From Zychaea mexicana (taxonomy: Eukaryota > Mucoromycota > Mucoromycetes > Mucorales > Lichtheimiaceae), in NCBI RefSeq assembly GCF_025766255.1, contig NW_026516688.1, positions 186,001 through 250,000 on the forward strand: a stretch of DNA of 64,000 nucleotides. Reading direction: 5' to 3'. The notes below the pieces were generated by a model. It worked only from the letters and a program-made list of their open reading frames with translations. It did no database searches and was not told the origin of the DNA. This document shows positions 22,794 to 33,968 of the stretch, piece after piece. Numbering within the stretch: position 1 is the stretch's first letter; each line of letters opens with the position of its first letter. The translations under genes were made by a program, and so were the position numbers.

Positions 22794-23765
22794 ATGACTG
22801 TCGAATACATCTCTCTCCAACCCTCCGGCGACAAGATGCCCTTGATTGGTTTTGGCTGCTGGAAGATCGATCCCAATGATGGTGCCGAGACTATCTACAA
22901 CGCTATCAAGGTCGGCTACCGCTTGATTGACAGCGCAAGCAACTACAAGAACGAAAAGGCTATCGGCCGCGGTATCAATATGGCCATTGATGAAGGCATC
23001 GTCAAGCGTGAAGACCTCTTTGTCACCACCAAGCTCTGGTCCACCTACCACAAGAAGGAACACGTCCGCCCCGCTTTGGAGAAGCAGCTCGAAGAACTCG
23101 GCCTTGACTATGTCGACATGTTCCTTGTCCACTTCCCTCTTCCTCTCAAGCATGTCCCCATTGAGGAGCGCTATCCCCCCGGATGGTACCAGAACAACGA
23201 CGAGCCCGTCATCACCTTGGACCGTGCTCCCATGCACGAATGCTGGGGCGCCATGGAGAAACTGGTTGAAGCTGGCCTTACCCGCAACATTGGTGTCTCC
23301 AACTTCAACGTCCAGCTCTTGATGGACATGCTCACCTACGCCAACATCAAGCCTTCCTTGCTCCAAGTCGAATTGCATCCTTACCTCCAACAAGAACACT
23401 TGGTTAACTGGGTCCAATCGCAAGGTATTGCTGTCACTGCCTACTCTTCCTTTGGCCCCACTTCGTTCGTTTCGACCGGTTCCAAGCGCGCAAAATCTGT
23501 CGAGCCCTTGTTCGAGAACCCCACCGTCAAGGACATTGCCGCAAAGTACAACCGTGCTCCTTCCCAGGTCGCTCTCCGCTGGTCCTTGGAACGCAATGTC
23601 GCTGTTGTCCCCAAGTCGCTCAATGTCGACCGCATGAAGATGAACTTGGAAGCCTTGAACTGGAAGATGGACGAAGAAGATGTCCAGGCCATCAACCAAC
23701 TGGATATGGGTCTTCGATTTAACGATCCCATGGTCAACGCCCAGAAGCTCCCTCTTTTCTACTAA
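22794..23765 (+). CDS. XYL1: NAD(P)H-dependent D-xylose reductase (aldo-keto reductase)
   Basis: A single-exon gene of 323 codons, the normal length for fungal xylose reductases. These cytosolic enzymes reduce D-xylose to xylitol, the first step of xylose use, and also act on other aldoses and aldehydes. The N-terminus has the MPLIGFGCWK signature. The AKR catalytic tetrad is complete: Asp in RLIDSASNY, Tyr in the same segment, Lys in VTTKLW and His in FLVHFP. IGVSNFN and the cofactor loop VVPKSLNVDRMKMN follow. The loop keeps the Lys, Ser and Arg but has Leu where many xylose reductases have Asn (KSN). Codon use is strongly biased to C-ending codons, unlike the surrounding relics, which suggests high expression. 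The start is chosen at CAAAATG after a CAA-rich leader. A related AKR with another sugar or glycerol substrate is possible. Confidence 0.9.
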   Translation: MTVEYISLQPSGDKMPLIGFGCWKIDPNDGAETIYNAIKVGYRLIDSASNYKNEKAIGRGINMAIDEGIVKREDLFVTTKLWSTYHKKEHVRPALEKQLEELGLDYVDMFLVHFPLPLKHVPIEERYPPGWYQNNDEPVITLDRAPMHECWGAMEKLVEAGLTRNIGVSNFNVQLLMDMLTYANIKPSLLQVELHPYLQQEHLVNWVQSQGIAVTAYSSFGPTSFVSTGSKRAKSVEPLFENPTVKDIAAKYNRAPSQVALRWSLERNVAVVPKSLNVDRMKMNLEALNWKMDEEDVQAINQLDMGLRFNDPMVNAQKLPLFY

Positions 23766-24950
23766 GCAATAGCATCATCGATAACATCATCATCAGCATC
23801 ACCCACTCTATTACCACATTTAAATCCGCTTGAACTCCTTTTCCTTACTATCATCCTATTCACAAGTACATACATATATCTCCCAAAAACAATATTCCAC
23901 TCTACACTTCTACAATTAGTCTAGAGCTTCTCTCTCTCTCAATGTAAATTTAAACTAAAAAATTCCTCTTCTGCATTGCTTTTATTTCGGTTCTTATTAT
24001 TCTCTTTTTAAGGATTACAAAAAATAAAATAAAATCTTGCTGTGTATAGACTTTAATTTTATATTTCGCTTATCGATCAATTTTAAAGAGTGGCACAAGG
24101 AAGCTAATACGCCAATTTTCGTACCATTACTATATCCTAACTCATCATTGATATTGCAAAGATTCGCTTGAGGGGATGAGCTGATGAGTGCAATTAAGCC
24201 TCCGACAATAAATTATGCTAACATGCCCCGCTGTTTGCGGATGGAAATTAAGCCGAAACTTGACAACATTAATGACAGTGTTTCAGATTGCTCGGTAAAT
24301 TGGTTATTTAAATGATTGCAAAGATTGCAATCCACACAGAGCAAGTATATTGGAGTATATTATGAGGAATTATGACATCATGGTTGTTTAAAAAACGAGT
24401 TTATGCGATGGCAATATCCCATAATAATATTGCTTTTAGATTATTTTTCTACAACATGGAACAAACGGCATCGTACCTTCGGTAAACCCAACACGCTTTT
24501 CCGGTTGCTGTTGCTTGGAAAATGTAATCATGCACTGTTGATTTCCTCAACGCAGTAGAAATAGCAAGTAGCAGTTGGATGGTTATAAGCAGCAGGGATA
24601 TTCAACTTCGCAATCTATGATGGTAACTTGAGTCATCATACAATGACAAATGCTGCTACGATATAGGTCGTGCTTGTAAACATTCTGCATGTAAAATGGG
24701 GAATGAGTAGAGACATTAATCTGGATACAAGCAGAAGCGACATTAGGTCTAAACACAGATGAGCTGACACTGAGTTAGATTTGTTGATATAGACTTGTTT
24801 GGAAAATATCCCATCTCCAACATATAGCCACGGTAATAGGTATTAGTTAGTTTCATTTAAGGACTTATGGTGCAGAAAGTTTATAACCAACAAAATTGAG
24901 AATCATGAAGAATTTAAAATCCTGATTCCTTTTATAGTAAGCATTTATTT
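23766..24950. other. 3' flank of the reductase and spacer
   Basis: A CT-rich 3' untranslated region is followed by AATAAAATAAAATC near 24024, a plausible polyadenylation region. The remainder to 24950 shows no gene. Confidence 0.45.
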
Positions 24951-24956
24951 TTGGAC

Positions 24957-25690
24957 TTATTCATCTGCGCTAAGGCACCAATGATGAGATGTAGAAACTC
25001 TTGTGGTGAAGTTGCACACCTCTTCGTCTGCTGCCCACACATTCATACCCTTACTATAAGACTCAATGCAGCGCATACATCCTCTAAAGTATCTTCTAAT
25101 CTTCGTGGGAGTATTACTGGGTGGAGATGCGTTACCTAAAGCTATGGGCAAGTTCTTCTTCAAACCGTCAAATATGTAATCAAGAAAGGGGTGAAGATGG
25201 ATTTAGCGCGTTTCATGCTGTATGTCACGGATGCACTTTATACCGACTATGCTGCCTACCAATTCAATTTCACCTGCGCCAGCCAAAAGTGGCAGACTTT
25301 GAGCGCCCATAACTGTTTTTTTTACTGAGACAAGTGATAACGTGAACGTATAACAACTGTACAGAAAGTACCTAAAAATCATTATTACAGGTTTGTTTAG
25401 GCTGGCCATGCATACAAAGGTATCTATGGAACCTCAAAAAACTGCATCGTTTATGTCGGTTATAAACTTGTTGCACCATAAGTCACCCAACCCAGCAAGC
25501 ATCAGGAAAACAAGATTGGGATTGGCAACTCCTAATTTCCCTGCAACTGCTTGGTACTTTTGCGCCAAGAAGAAGTTATGCGTGCATCACGATGCGCTAC
25601 TCCACCTTTTTTGTTTCTTATACATTGATCAAGTAGTGGATGTACGCACCCACTCGCGATTCGTTGATGTATTCGTGAATCTGGTAACCC
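24957..25690 (-). pseudogene. Decayed gene of unknown family
   Basis: The minus strand reads as sensible protein in one frame over 25330-24957. It contains KKTVMGAQSLPLLAGAGEIE, then GIKCIRDIQHETR, a TAA, and IHLHPFLDYIFDGLKKNL followed by SPPSNTPTKIRRYFRG. The TAA interrupts an otherwise continuous frame, so a single nonsense change is the simplest reading. A GT-AG intron (donor near 25373, acceptor near 25328) separates this from an upstream exon ending KPVIMIFR. Further decayed segments reach about 25690. I do not recognise the family. Confidence 0.45.
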
Positions 25691-26899
25691 AAGATACGTA
25701 ATGAATACTCAGTAGTACGAGAAAGGGACTAATAAAAAATTAGCTATTTTGTATATAGCAACAGTAGCTTTTTTCGTAGAAAAGCTTTATTTCTCTTCAA
25801 TGACCATCAAAAAAAAAAGTTTAAGATAAGCAGCCAACCAGGTCGTGGCACCTGCGCACCTAAATACAGAACGTTGCTTTTATTCTATTCCATGTCTTGA
25901 CAGCAGTAGTAGCAAATTTTGCAAGCTACGGGAATTATAAGCTTACTATTTTGCAGACAAGAAAAAGTGTCAAACGTTGACATGTGTTGTTGTCGTACTT
26001 ACCACGCACGGCAGTGCAACTTCTATACCCTTGTGTAAGGTACAAATACCAGATCTGTGTAATGTTGTGGAAGTCACCTGAGCATGATTAGGTAAAGAAA
26101 AACAAGAATTCTGCATTCTGCAAAAAACATCAATAATAACAATATGGCTGTGTAACAAAGGCAGGATATAAAACAGTTTGTATATTACCCATGTGGCTCA
26201 CGGTAATGAAAAGGGTACAAATTAATAGGGCTGCTCCTGCAATCCTAGTATGCATCCCAGTAAGATCCAACGGGTACCCATATATAAGGGAAAAGGCAGA
26301 GAATAAAGTGCCAACAGAGCTCAGTTGGAGCTGCACGCACCGTAACAACAGATTTGCTTGGTTCGTAATAAATTTGCTGCTAATAACCGTCAAATTTTAA
26401 ACCGTATCAGACTCATTGTACCACTATGAACAAAGCCATGTGTACTTTAGTCCACTGATCATTGTAACCAAATTTGTGACTTGATTGCTGAGCTCGACCT
26501 AGTAACACTATATATACCCTGAAGTATAACACCATAACTTGGAAAATATAGCTACAAATGTTCTACCGGCATCATAGCTCAGTTGTGGCACCGTCAGGGA
26601 CCTCATCAACAACGAGGCATTCAATTGCCCTGCTTATAAAGGTCCTATTATACTACTGTTCTGAGCCAAACCACTGTGGATGTCGCTAGATATGATGTCA
26701 AACAGCGTGGTGATAACTCAGAAGTGCTCGCATCTTTCTCTGGATATTAGCATATTGAAGGTTTTATATAAACAATGGTCTACAGCATAGATCAATGAGC
26801 TTTACTTTCGTTAACAGCTTGCTGTAGCTTTCCATTCTCTGATGCTGGTAATACCATTGTTGCTTCGTCTATTGTTGCTAATCGATTTTGCCCAGCGAC
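25691..26899. other. Gene-free stretch
   Basis: No gene supported. A sequence near 26572 resembles a tRNA A-box but has no credible B-box or stems. Confidence 0.4.
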
Positions 26900-28150
26900 A
26901 GTCGTGTGAGTCTTGGACTCACCATTTTTTCTTACATTGTCAGCAACACTTTGTTCATCTCTATGTCTGAATTGTCAATGATTACAATTTCTGGTGTAAA
27001 ACCTACAGTCTCACGCACCCAATACAGCCAAGAAACGATAGGATAATGATATTCAGAATTTGCTGTCATCCAGTCAACCGGATATCCTATTCCTGTGACG
27101 AGCGAGCAGACAACAAGAGTATATAGAGACTACCGGTTATTGCCCTCGTCCACTGTTGTGTCGTATGTTGAATTCATGCAAATAACAGTGCTGCTTTCCA
27201 TAGTGACCTATAGAAACAGGAAAAGGAAAATAAAGAAAAAGGGGAGAAGTAAAAATAAAAGACAGCCATGTAACGAAAGAAGTACATCCATATCCCAACC
27301 ATGATTTTACCTCTCTTTGCCAATTCACTATAAATGCAAATGCAAACATCCCTTATTAGATGTCGCCCTTGTCATCGTCATAATGGCTTGGACCACTATC
27401 CACATGCTTTTATCTTCCCATTTGTGTAGGCTGACGTCTAACAATGAGTCCAGCCGCGAGCGTTTCTTTATTGACTGTCTCATAGCGTAACATACCATCG
27501 AGTACGGGATCTGTTTAATTGCTGGAAGTTCGCGGTACTTGCTTGCCTTTATACGTTGTAGTTGATTCTTATCCACCCGAAGTGCATGCTCGATGGCAAC
27601 CCAGGACATCTTACTATCGACCATCTTTTCTAACAACTGACGTGCTCTGCGTCCTCCAGGTGCTGTTATCAAATCATTCCTCCAGCATACCTCATGCCCA
27701 GTATGGCGCCAATCGTACTCGATCACAATCGTTGTCGGATCTGACTCTTTAATATGCAACTTCAATTTGGCCGAGCAGTTGCAACGGAGCGCAGGCTGAT
27801 TATGGCTACTCGACGATCCGTTTAGCTCACCAGCACGATGACTAATAAATTCCTTTAAAGTAACAAAAAGTACACTGTTAACTGACTACAGTAAGAACAG
27901 GGAAGAGGTAGAAAATTAAATGGAAAGGAAGTGTCACTCTGTCTACTTGCTTAAAATTAACTGATGGTGGTTTTGCACAACCTAGCTTAACACCTACAAG
28001 TGATAATGTACCAGCGTCAGTAGCAATGGCGCATGGATTGTTCCATATACCGTACGTCTGCAAATAACCTTTGTTTTCGTTGCGAGCATTGCTACCAATA
28101 TAATCATAAGACGCATATAATGTTCGTGTCTGCTCGTTGAACAAAAATTA
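26900..28150 (-). pseudogene. MULE-type transposase relic
   Basis: The minus strand at 27765-27390 reads an N-terminal domain found in Mutator-like element transposases: a Cys pair (CNCSAKLKLHIKESDPTTI), IEYDWRHTGHEV, MVDSKMSWVAIEHAL and LLDVSLHKWEDK. Further on, near 27090-26960, comes the start of the DDE core: GYPVDWMTANSEYHYPIVSW, ETVGFTPEIVIIDNSDIEM. Between and after these the frame is broken by stops and shifts. The His/Cys-rich and helical C-terminal parts of an active MULE are not visible. No long terminal inverted repeats were seen, so the element is old. Confidence 0.6.
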
Positions 28151-31100
28151 TTACGTTCCATGATGGACAGTGGCAGGGAATTCAATCGACGTAATCAGCA
28201 ATACGTCCCAAGCGTGTCTCATACAGAATGTGATTGGTGGATGCGATTGAATCTGGACTCGTTGGTAGTACCATTAGATATAATAAAATTGAGCTACACT
28301 ATTACAAGCACCTCTGTACTTTTGCTAGGCCTGCATCTTCACTTATATAGAAGCTCATTTATTCCAGTATGTTTTTTACTTCGGTGCTCTGCATGGTGCG
28401 GAGTCGTTTGAAACGCCGCGCTCAGAAATCATGCCGCTCTCTACAAATATCCTTTGATAGGAATAGTCTACTTTTCAAGATATGACCGGTTCTCCTATGA
28501 AAGTGTTGCTCTCTCACTCTTCGCGTCTGGTAATAATAGTAGCATGTTGTGTTTTGACGTTGTGCCAGCTACTTGTAATGTACCTCATTGCAGCTTAAAA
28601 GCTGGTGAATATTTGGTTCTTTTCATAATAATATCTCATTTTTTGCCTCGACACTCGGCCCGTGCGAAAACCCCATAATCAAAGGAAAAGCAGTGTGTGG
28701 CAAGGGAGGAATTTGGAGGCAGAGACTAATGGATCTCAAGGCTAGCTCAGTCAAAAACAATTCCAGCTATAATGGAGTACGTCATTTCATACCTCGGTAC
28801 AATCTTATACAGAGAAAAAAAGATGGGTTAGCTTTTGTCACTCACAAAATAGAAAACTCGGCCCTTTCCATGTAATTCCACCCGCACAGGTAGATTGAGA
28901 GAGAGAAAGCAAATACTTACACCCGAAGTCTGCCTGGAGTGGGGAGTATGCCGTTCGCATGAGGCGATGTAACATCCGAAGATGGATACGGAACAGCGGC
29001 TACTAGGCGATACGGATGTGCAAGGGAGAGGGAGCGGGAGAAGGGATAGACAACAATCGGATATTTGTATGTAGCAAGAAGAAGATGAGGCTTTTAACGA
29101 CTTCCTCAGGTCCAAGTCAAAGAAAAAAGCACACGTCTCCGGCGAGATGGATGGATAGATCTTGACCACAGCCGATGGACTATTTGACAGGTCGGCTTCT
29201 AGGAGCAGGATGACAGTAGAGCATCAATCTTGGCCAGCATAGAGGTGTCCGTGCACTATCGCCATCCCGAAAAACAAAAGAGACGAACAGACAATGGGAA
29301 ACTGTTAAACCACACACACACATGATCCTATCGTGCTACGCTTACCCATACTTCTACGATGAGGCACAGGAGAGCCGAACACCCGGCAGAGCAGAGCAGA
29401 GAATCCGGCCAAGGCAAAAACACTTCTTCCAGCTGAAAAAAAAAAATCATTAGAGGGCTGCACCCACTGTGCTATCTTTATTTTTGACACGGCATGGCCA
29501 TCCTCCTCCATCCTAAGCTGGATACAGCTATACTTACATTTGTTTTGTCGTCTTACAGAAAAGATATAGACAGAGAGAGGTGGGTCTATACCGATTCAAG
29601 TTTAAACATCTATGAGCAGCTGCGTACACGACATGATACACTTTTTGACATATCTTGGCAGACATCTTCCTGGTTTTTTAAGCACGCAAGGACAAATACA
29701 AGCACAAGACTCTTTCCAGCTATACTCACTGTCATGGCATCCTTGAGTTGGAGGAAGAGAGCTTTGAGTTAGAGAGAGGAAAAGCAATAATGGCTCGACC
29801 AAAATCTGAAAAAGGAAAAAGAGAAGAAAGGAGGAGAAAAAGAACCCTTTCCTGTCACGCTGCTGCGGGCACTACACACCTTTGACACTTCAACTCCAGC
29901 ACCTATGACATCCTTGACCGGTGAATGCCATGTCAAGGAAGTGTTTTACGGTGGAGGTTTGTTGTTTCACCACTATTGAGTTCCTCTGCATTCTCTCACA
30001 CACACCTTTTGTTCATATAGGGCCAACGTGTGCGAGAAGAAGCGAAAATGGTTTTGCTTGCACAGTTTGTGACAAGAACATTGGAACGACTCGTCCGTTT
30101 ATTAACCATTTCAAATAGAACTACGGATTGAATGCCCACCGGACAAAACAGAGAAAACTGGCGCAGAGCGAGGTCGTCAATGAATCCACGGGCTCGCGCG
30201 AAGAAGACATTGAAAACAAGGAAAACGTTGTCCATACCCGTCCACCACCTTTGTCCTTATTGACCAAGACGCTGAAACCCTCTCGCCTCTGATTCACAGT
30301 ATTAATGCTAGAACTTAAACATGCATGGCTCAATCTTTGAGACAAGCATATGACACAATTAGGTAATCGATCTCATAAAGCTTTCCCAAGGTTCATCACA
30401 GACCCCAGGTACCCAAGGTACCAACTTTTGGATTCCCTAGGCTCCTTACATACAAGTATCTCTGGAAGACTAAATGAATTGTTCAGACTCCAGCATCCTG
30501 GTTTGGATCCCAGAAACCAAGACTAGCTGGTGTCCTAGTACCAAGTAACACCGTCAAGCTGTCTTAGCATCGAGCGGTAGTCTGACTGCGGATCAAGCAA
30601 CTCAAGAAGACAAAATCATGCTTGCGAAAGTAGGCAGGTGGATGCCTTTAGTTTATGAGCATGAACAAAAGCAACATGGAGTGCTAACGTCAGCGACAAC
30701 TGCCTCAATACTACTAAACAGAGAATCAACAACTGGTGTTTGGAGCAGCCCCATCCATGACGATAACACCGCAATGGCAGCAGGGACGACTGGTGGTTAT
30801 GATCATGTCATTCGACATATCAAGAGTGCGAGTTGGGGAATAGTTTGGCTTGAATTGAATTTGGCTTTAGATGAATAGTCGTTGAGTTTCTCTCTTTATT
30901 TTTTCTAGCAAAATTTCGATGCCTCTCTCAAAAACCACCCACGAAGAACTGTCTGATGAAACCTGCGACATCCTTAATCAAGATTGGCTACAGTATCCTC
31001 AATTACGCTACTGTACTTCCCAACTGCTGGCCGGTGCAATCGTGGTTGAGGAAGGAGTAGCCATCATTATCGACACAATCGAGCCTTACGCCCGAGATAC

Positions 31101-31680
31101 ACTGCTGGACGCTCACCATGAAAGAAGGCTGTTCGGCTCTGCCTCTTCTTTTCCGTCTGTGCCTGGTCGCTATAAATACTAGTCTATTTGCCTCCTTCAC
31201 TCACCGGATGGGCAGAAACTTGTCCTAGGTACGCGTACGTGCAATTTTCTCGTAACAGCAAGCCTCAGACTAGACAGTATTTCGGTTAATCTTGGACCAA
31301 CAACCTCACACTTTGCGCCATCACAGAATACCCGTGTGTCTCTCGACAGCCATTTACTCGAACTTGCCAACCATATCCCAACAAACCCCATCGTCAGCCG
31401 TTCACAAACAATGCCATCCCTATACCTGCTGAGGCAAGTGCGCAGCAAATTTGTTTGTCTTTCAATGTAGACCATGTGTCGATCATCGTCCAACTTTGCA
31501 TCCGCCTTGACTCAACCTGTAACCATATGGACCATGTGTAACAGTATAGATCCAGATACTTACAATCGGGAACGTGAATGAGTAGACAGTGTGAATCAAC
31601 AGAAACAAGGTGAGACACAAAAATATCAAAGAATAAAACGATGGGGAACCATATAACTCAGGATCCCGTCTTTATATATA
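28151..31680. other. Gene-poor stretch with isolated coding-like scraps
   Basis: No gene I can support. Two scraps are worth recording. Plus strand 30020-30292 reads ENGFACTVCDKNIGTTRPF, INHFK, a TAG, then NYGLNAHRTKQRKLAQSEVV, like a short zinc-finger-type protein with one nonsense codon. Plus strand 30618-31182 holds two open frames of 86 and 87 codons (the second with HEELSDETCDILNQDWLQY), with no recognisable domain. Confidence 0.35.
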
Positions 31681-31841
31681 CGTTGAGTAATAGGGGGCTA
31701 GCTAACGTCTATGTATTGATCTACACCAGACTTCTATTTAACCATGCGGTCGATCGCAAGTTATCCTATCGTTTGAACCATGCGTTGTCGATCGTCAACA
31801 TGCAGGTTGGATGTCGTCGTAACGTATGCACCGTTACACCA
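31681..31841 (+). repeat. Dispersed repeat, LTR-like fragment (copy 2)
   Basis: Matches 14811-15006 in the same orientation with internal gaps. The shared right edge is GTATGCACCGTTACA. Confidence 0.5.
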
Positions 31842-32825
31842 TGTCAGATCAAGAATCAAACCATATAGCAATGTCGCAAGAAAAGGTTGGATCGCTACTA
31901 TTCAGAGAAATAGCTACGCAAGTTATCAGTCATGGAAGGGAAGCCACACTGAATTTGCAGACAATGGAGGAAATCACGAGTAAAGCAAAGAACAGTTCCG
32001 TTGCATCAATCCTTGTAAATATGAGGCCTATTTGATGGCCAGCAATGCATCGGAATTATCGGAAACGCGGCTTCAAACAGTCATTTGGTAGATTCGAGAC
32101 CGTCAGAACAAAATAGGAAATGTTGTTATGCTAGAATCTTCTTGAATTTGTATCTCATAGCGAATTCAAAGATATTTAAAGGCAATAAATCAAATTGTTA
32201 TATATAGTTATGGCGAGGACACTCTATCCAAAAACATTAATCGAATCATGGACCAAGACTTGCCAGGAACCAATATAGCAGTAGGCTCTTGTGATTAGTC
32301 CATACTGGAAAATTCTCGGATACTGGATTTTTCGAACACCTTTGCCCCCAAGTTAACTTAATCAGAGCCCGCCAGGTTTATCTATTTGCAAGCCGGTGTA
32401 GGAGGTTTGCGGTATGGTTTTGCGGCCCCAGGGCTCGACTCATTTGCGGGATGAATATCTTTTATTTATTGAATTCCTAACAAGAAAAACTGAAAACCAT
32501 ATATGGTTGGACGTGAAGCAAGTTTGCAAGTTATAGAAGCCTGATCATTGATGCACAATGCTGACGATAAAAGATTTGGTTTTTTGCCCTCCTCCTCTTT
32601 GTATACGTTGTTAAAGACCTTTTGCATCCTATATTTGCTTCAAGAGTCTTTCTAATTTACGTTTCTGAAAAGTTATATGCAGCTGTTATAACTTCTTGCT
32701 TTTTATAAGTTTTTGCTTAATTTTGTACTTGACTTCAGAGACAGAAGAGGCTGGAGCAACGGCAAGGGGGTCATTGTAACAACAGTATATCCAGGGAAGG
32801 ACAGTGAGGAGACCATTGCTGTCTT
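31842..32825. other. Gene-free stretch
   Basis: No convincing gene. An open frame of 69 codons ending at 32035 has no recognisable domain. Confidence 0.35.
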
Positions 32826-33263
32826 GCTTGCTCCAGAATTGTAGCACTTATTTGCTACTTCTTGAATGTGAAGCACACAACCGCCGCACACGTGGTGCTA
32901 GCGATGGCATGTCTGGCCGATATATTGCGACTAGTTTTGCACCGTGGATGCCGGCATTCAGTGCGTCCATCAGCTCTCTCGCTGACACGCAGCCATAGAA
33001 GTACATGCGGACAACAGCAACGACCTCAGCATCCGAGTACACTCTGTTATGGCATACTTGTCATTTACCTTGTTTCTGTTGTTGCTGTTGCTCCAGCTCC
33101 ATCGCCTCGACCTCCACAAATTGGGCAAGGTCGTCCTAACAGTTGTCTGCTTCCTTACTGATTTGGAGATCTATGCTACGGAAGTTGTCCGGCAGGATGT
33201 CGTAGTCGCCAACGTTAAAATCCATGTAATCGATGTTATCCATTTAATAATCTTCGAGATAGG
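32826..33263 (-). pseudogene. Small decayed hypothetical gene
   Basis: From an ATG at 33263 the minus strand reads MDNIDYMDFNVGDYDILPDN, FRSIDLQISKEADNC, a TAG, then DDLAQFVEVEAMELEQQQQQ. The frame is uninterrupted except for that stop. A second frame then carries DAEVVAVVRMYFYGCVSAREL to about 32848. The amphipathic acidic start and Gln run look like a real protein N-terminus. I do not recognise it. Confidence 0.35.
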
Positions 33264-33299
33264 AAGAGGGAATGGTTTGTGTGTTAAATGTAATGTTGA

Positions 33300-33968
33300 T
33301 GCTCAAAATCTATAAACTGTCTATTATACTGATGCTCATATTAAGGTGCTATTTCATAGTAGCATCTGGGTATACTACCTGTCAGAATTGCTATGAAAGT
33401 GAGTAACGTAGTGCCTATGAGTGATGTACACAGTAAATGAGCATGTGCAGCAATGCAGCGGGAAAGTAGGAACACTGGGTAAAATGGCCTTTTTCATCCA
33501 GAGTATATGCCTGTAGACTTTTCAGGGTGCAATGTTACACAATCATAGTAAGGGCCTTCATGCCGCCTTTTTCAGAAGCATACCACCTTCATTATTCTCC
33601 ATTATAAGGAATTATTATTCACTGTATAAGACTAATTGCAGCAATCTCTAGTACACAATTTTCATGGATCTTAGAAGTTTGAAATTATGATTTGTTCCTC
33701 TGAAAACATAGCAACAACTGTCGAGTGAACTGCAAATTCTTATCTTCTACCAACACCATTTAATCTGCGACATAGCATATATACGTAAAAATATGTTTAT
33801 AAACAGCTGTAGGAATACGTAACCGACTATATGTTTGTAATTATAATTAATTGCTGAGAGCTTAAAAAAAGGAAGTAAGAGCTGTGTAGTAAATGGAAGA
33901 GGAAAGTAAGTATTTCTACAATGATATAATGATGAGAAGTAGTACGTAGCGGTGGTAGTATAATTTTT
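33300..33968. other. Spacer downstream of the MFS transporter
   Basis: No gene seen. It is the 3' flank of the minus-strand transporter gene. Confidence 0.4.

Noticed and set aside
26570..26640. tRNA-like stretch starting CATAGCTCAGTTG
   Set aside because: It resembles an A-box, but I find no acceptor stem pairing and no GGTTCGANTCC-type B-box at the right distance.
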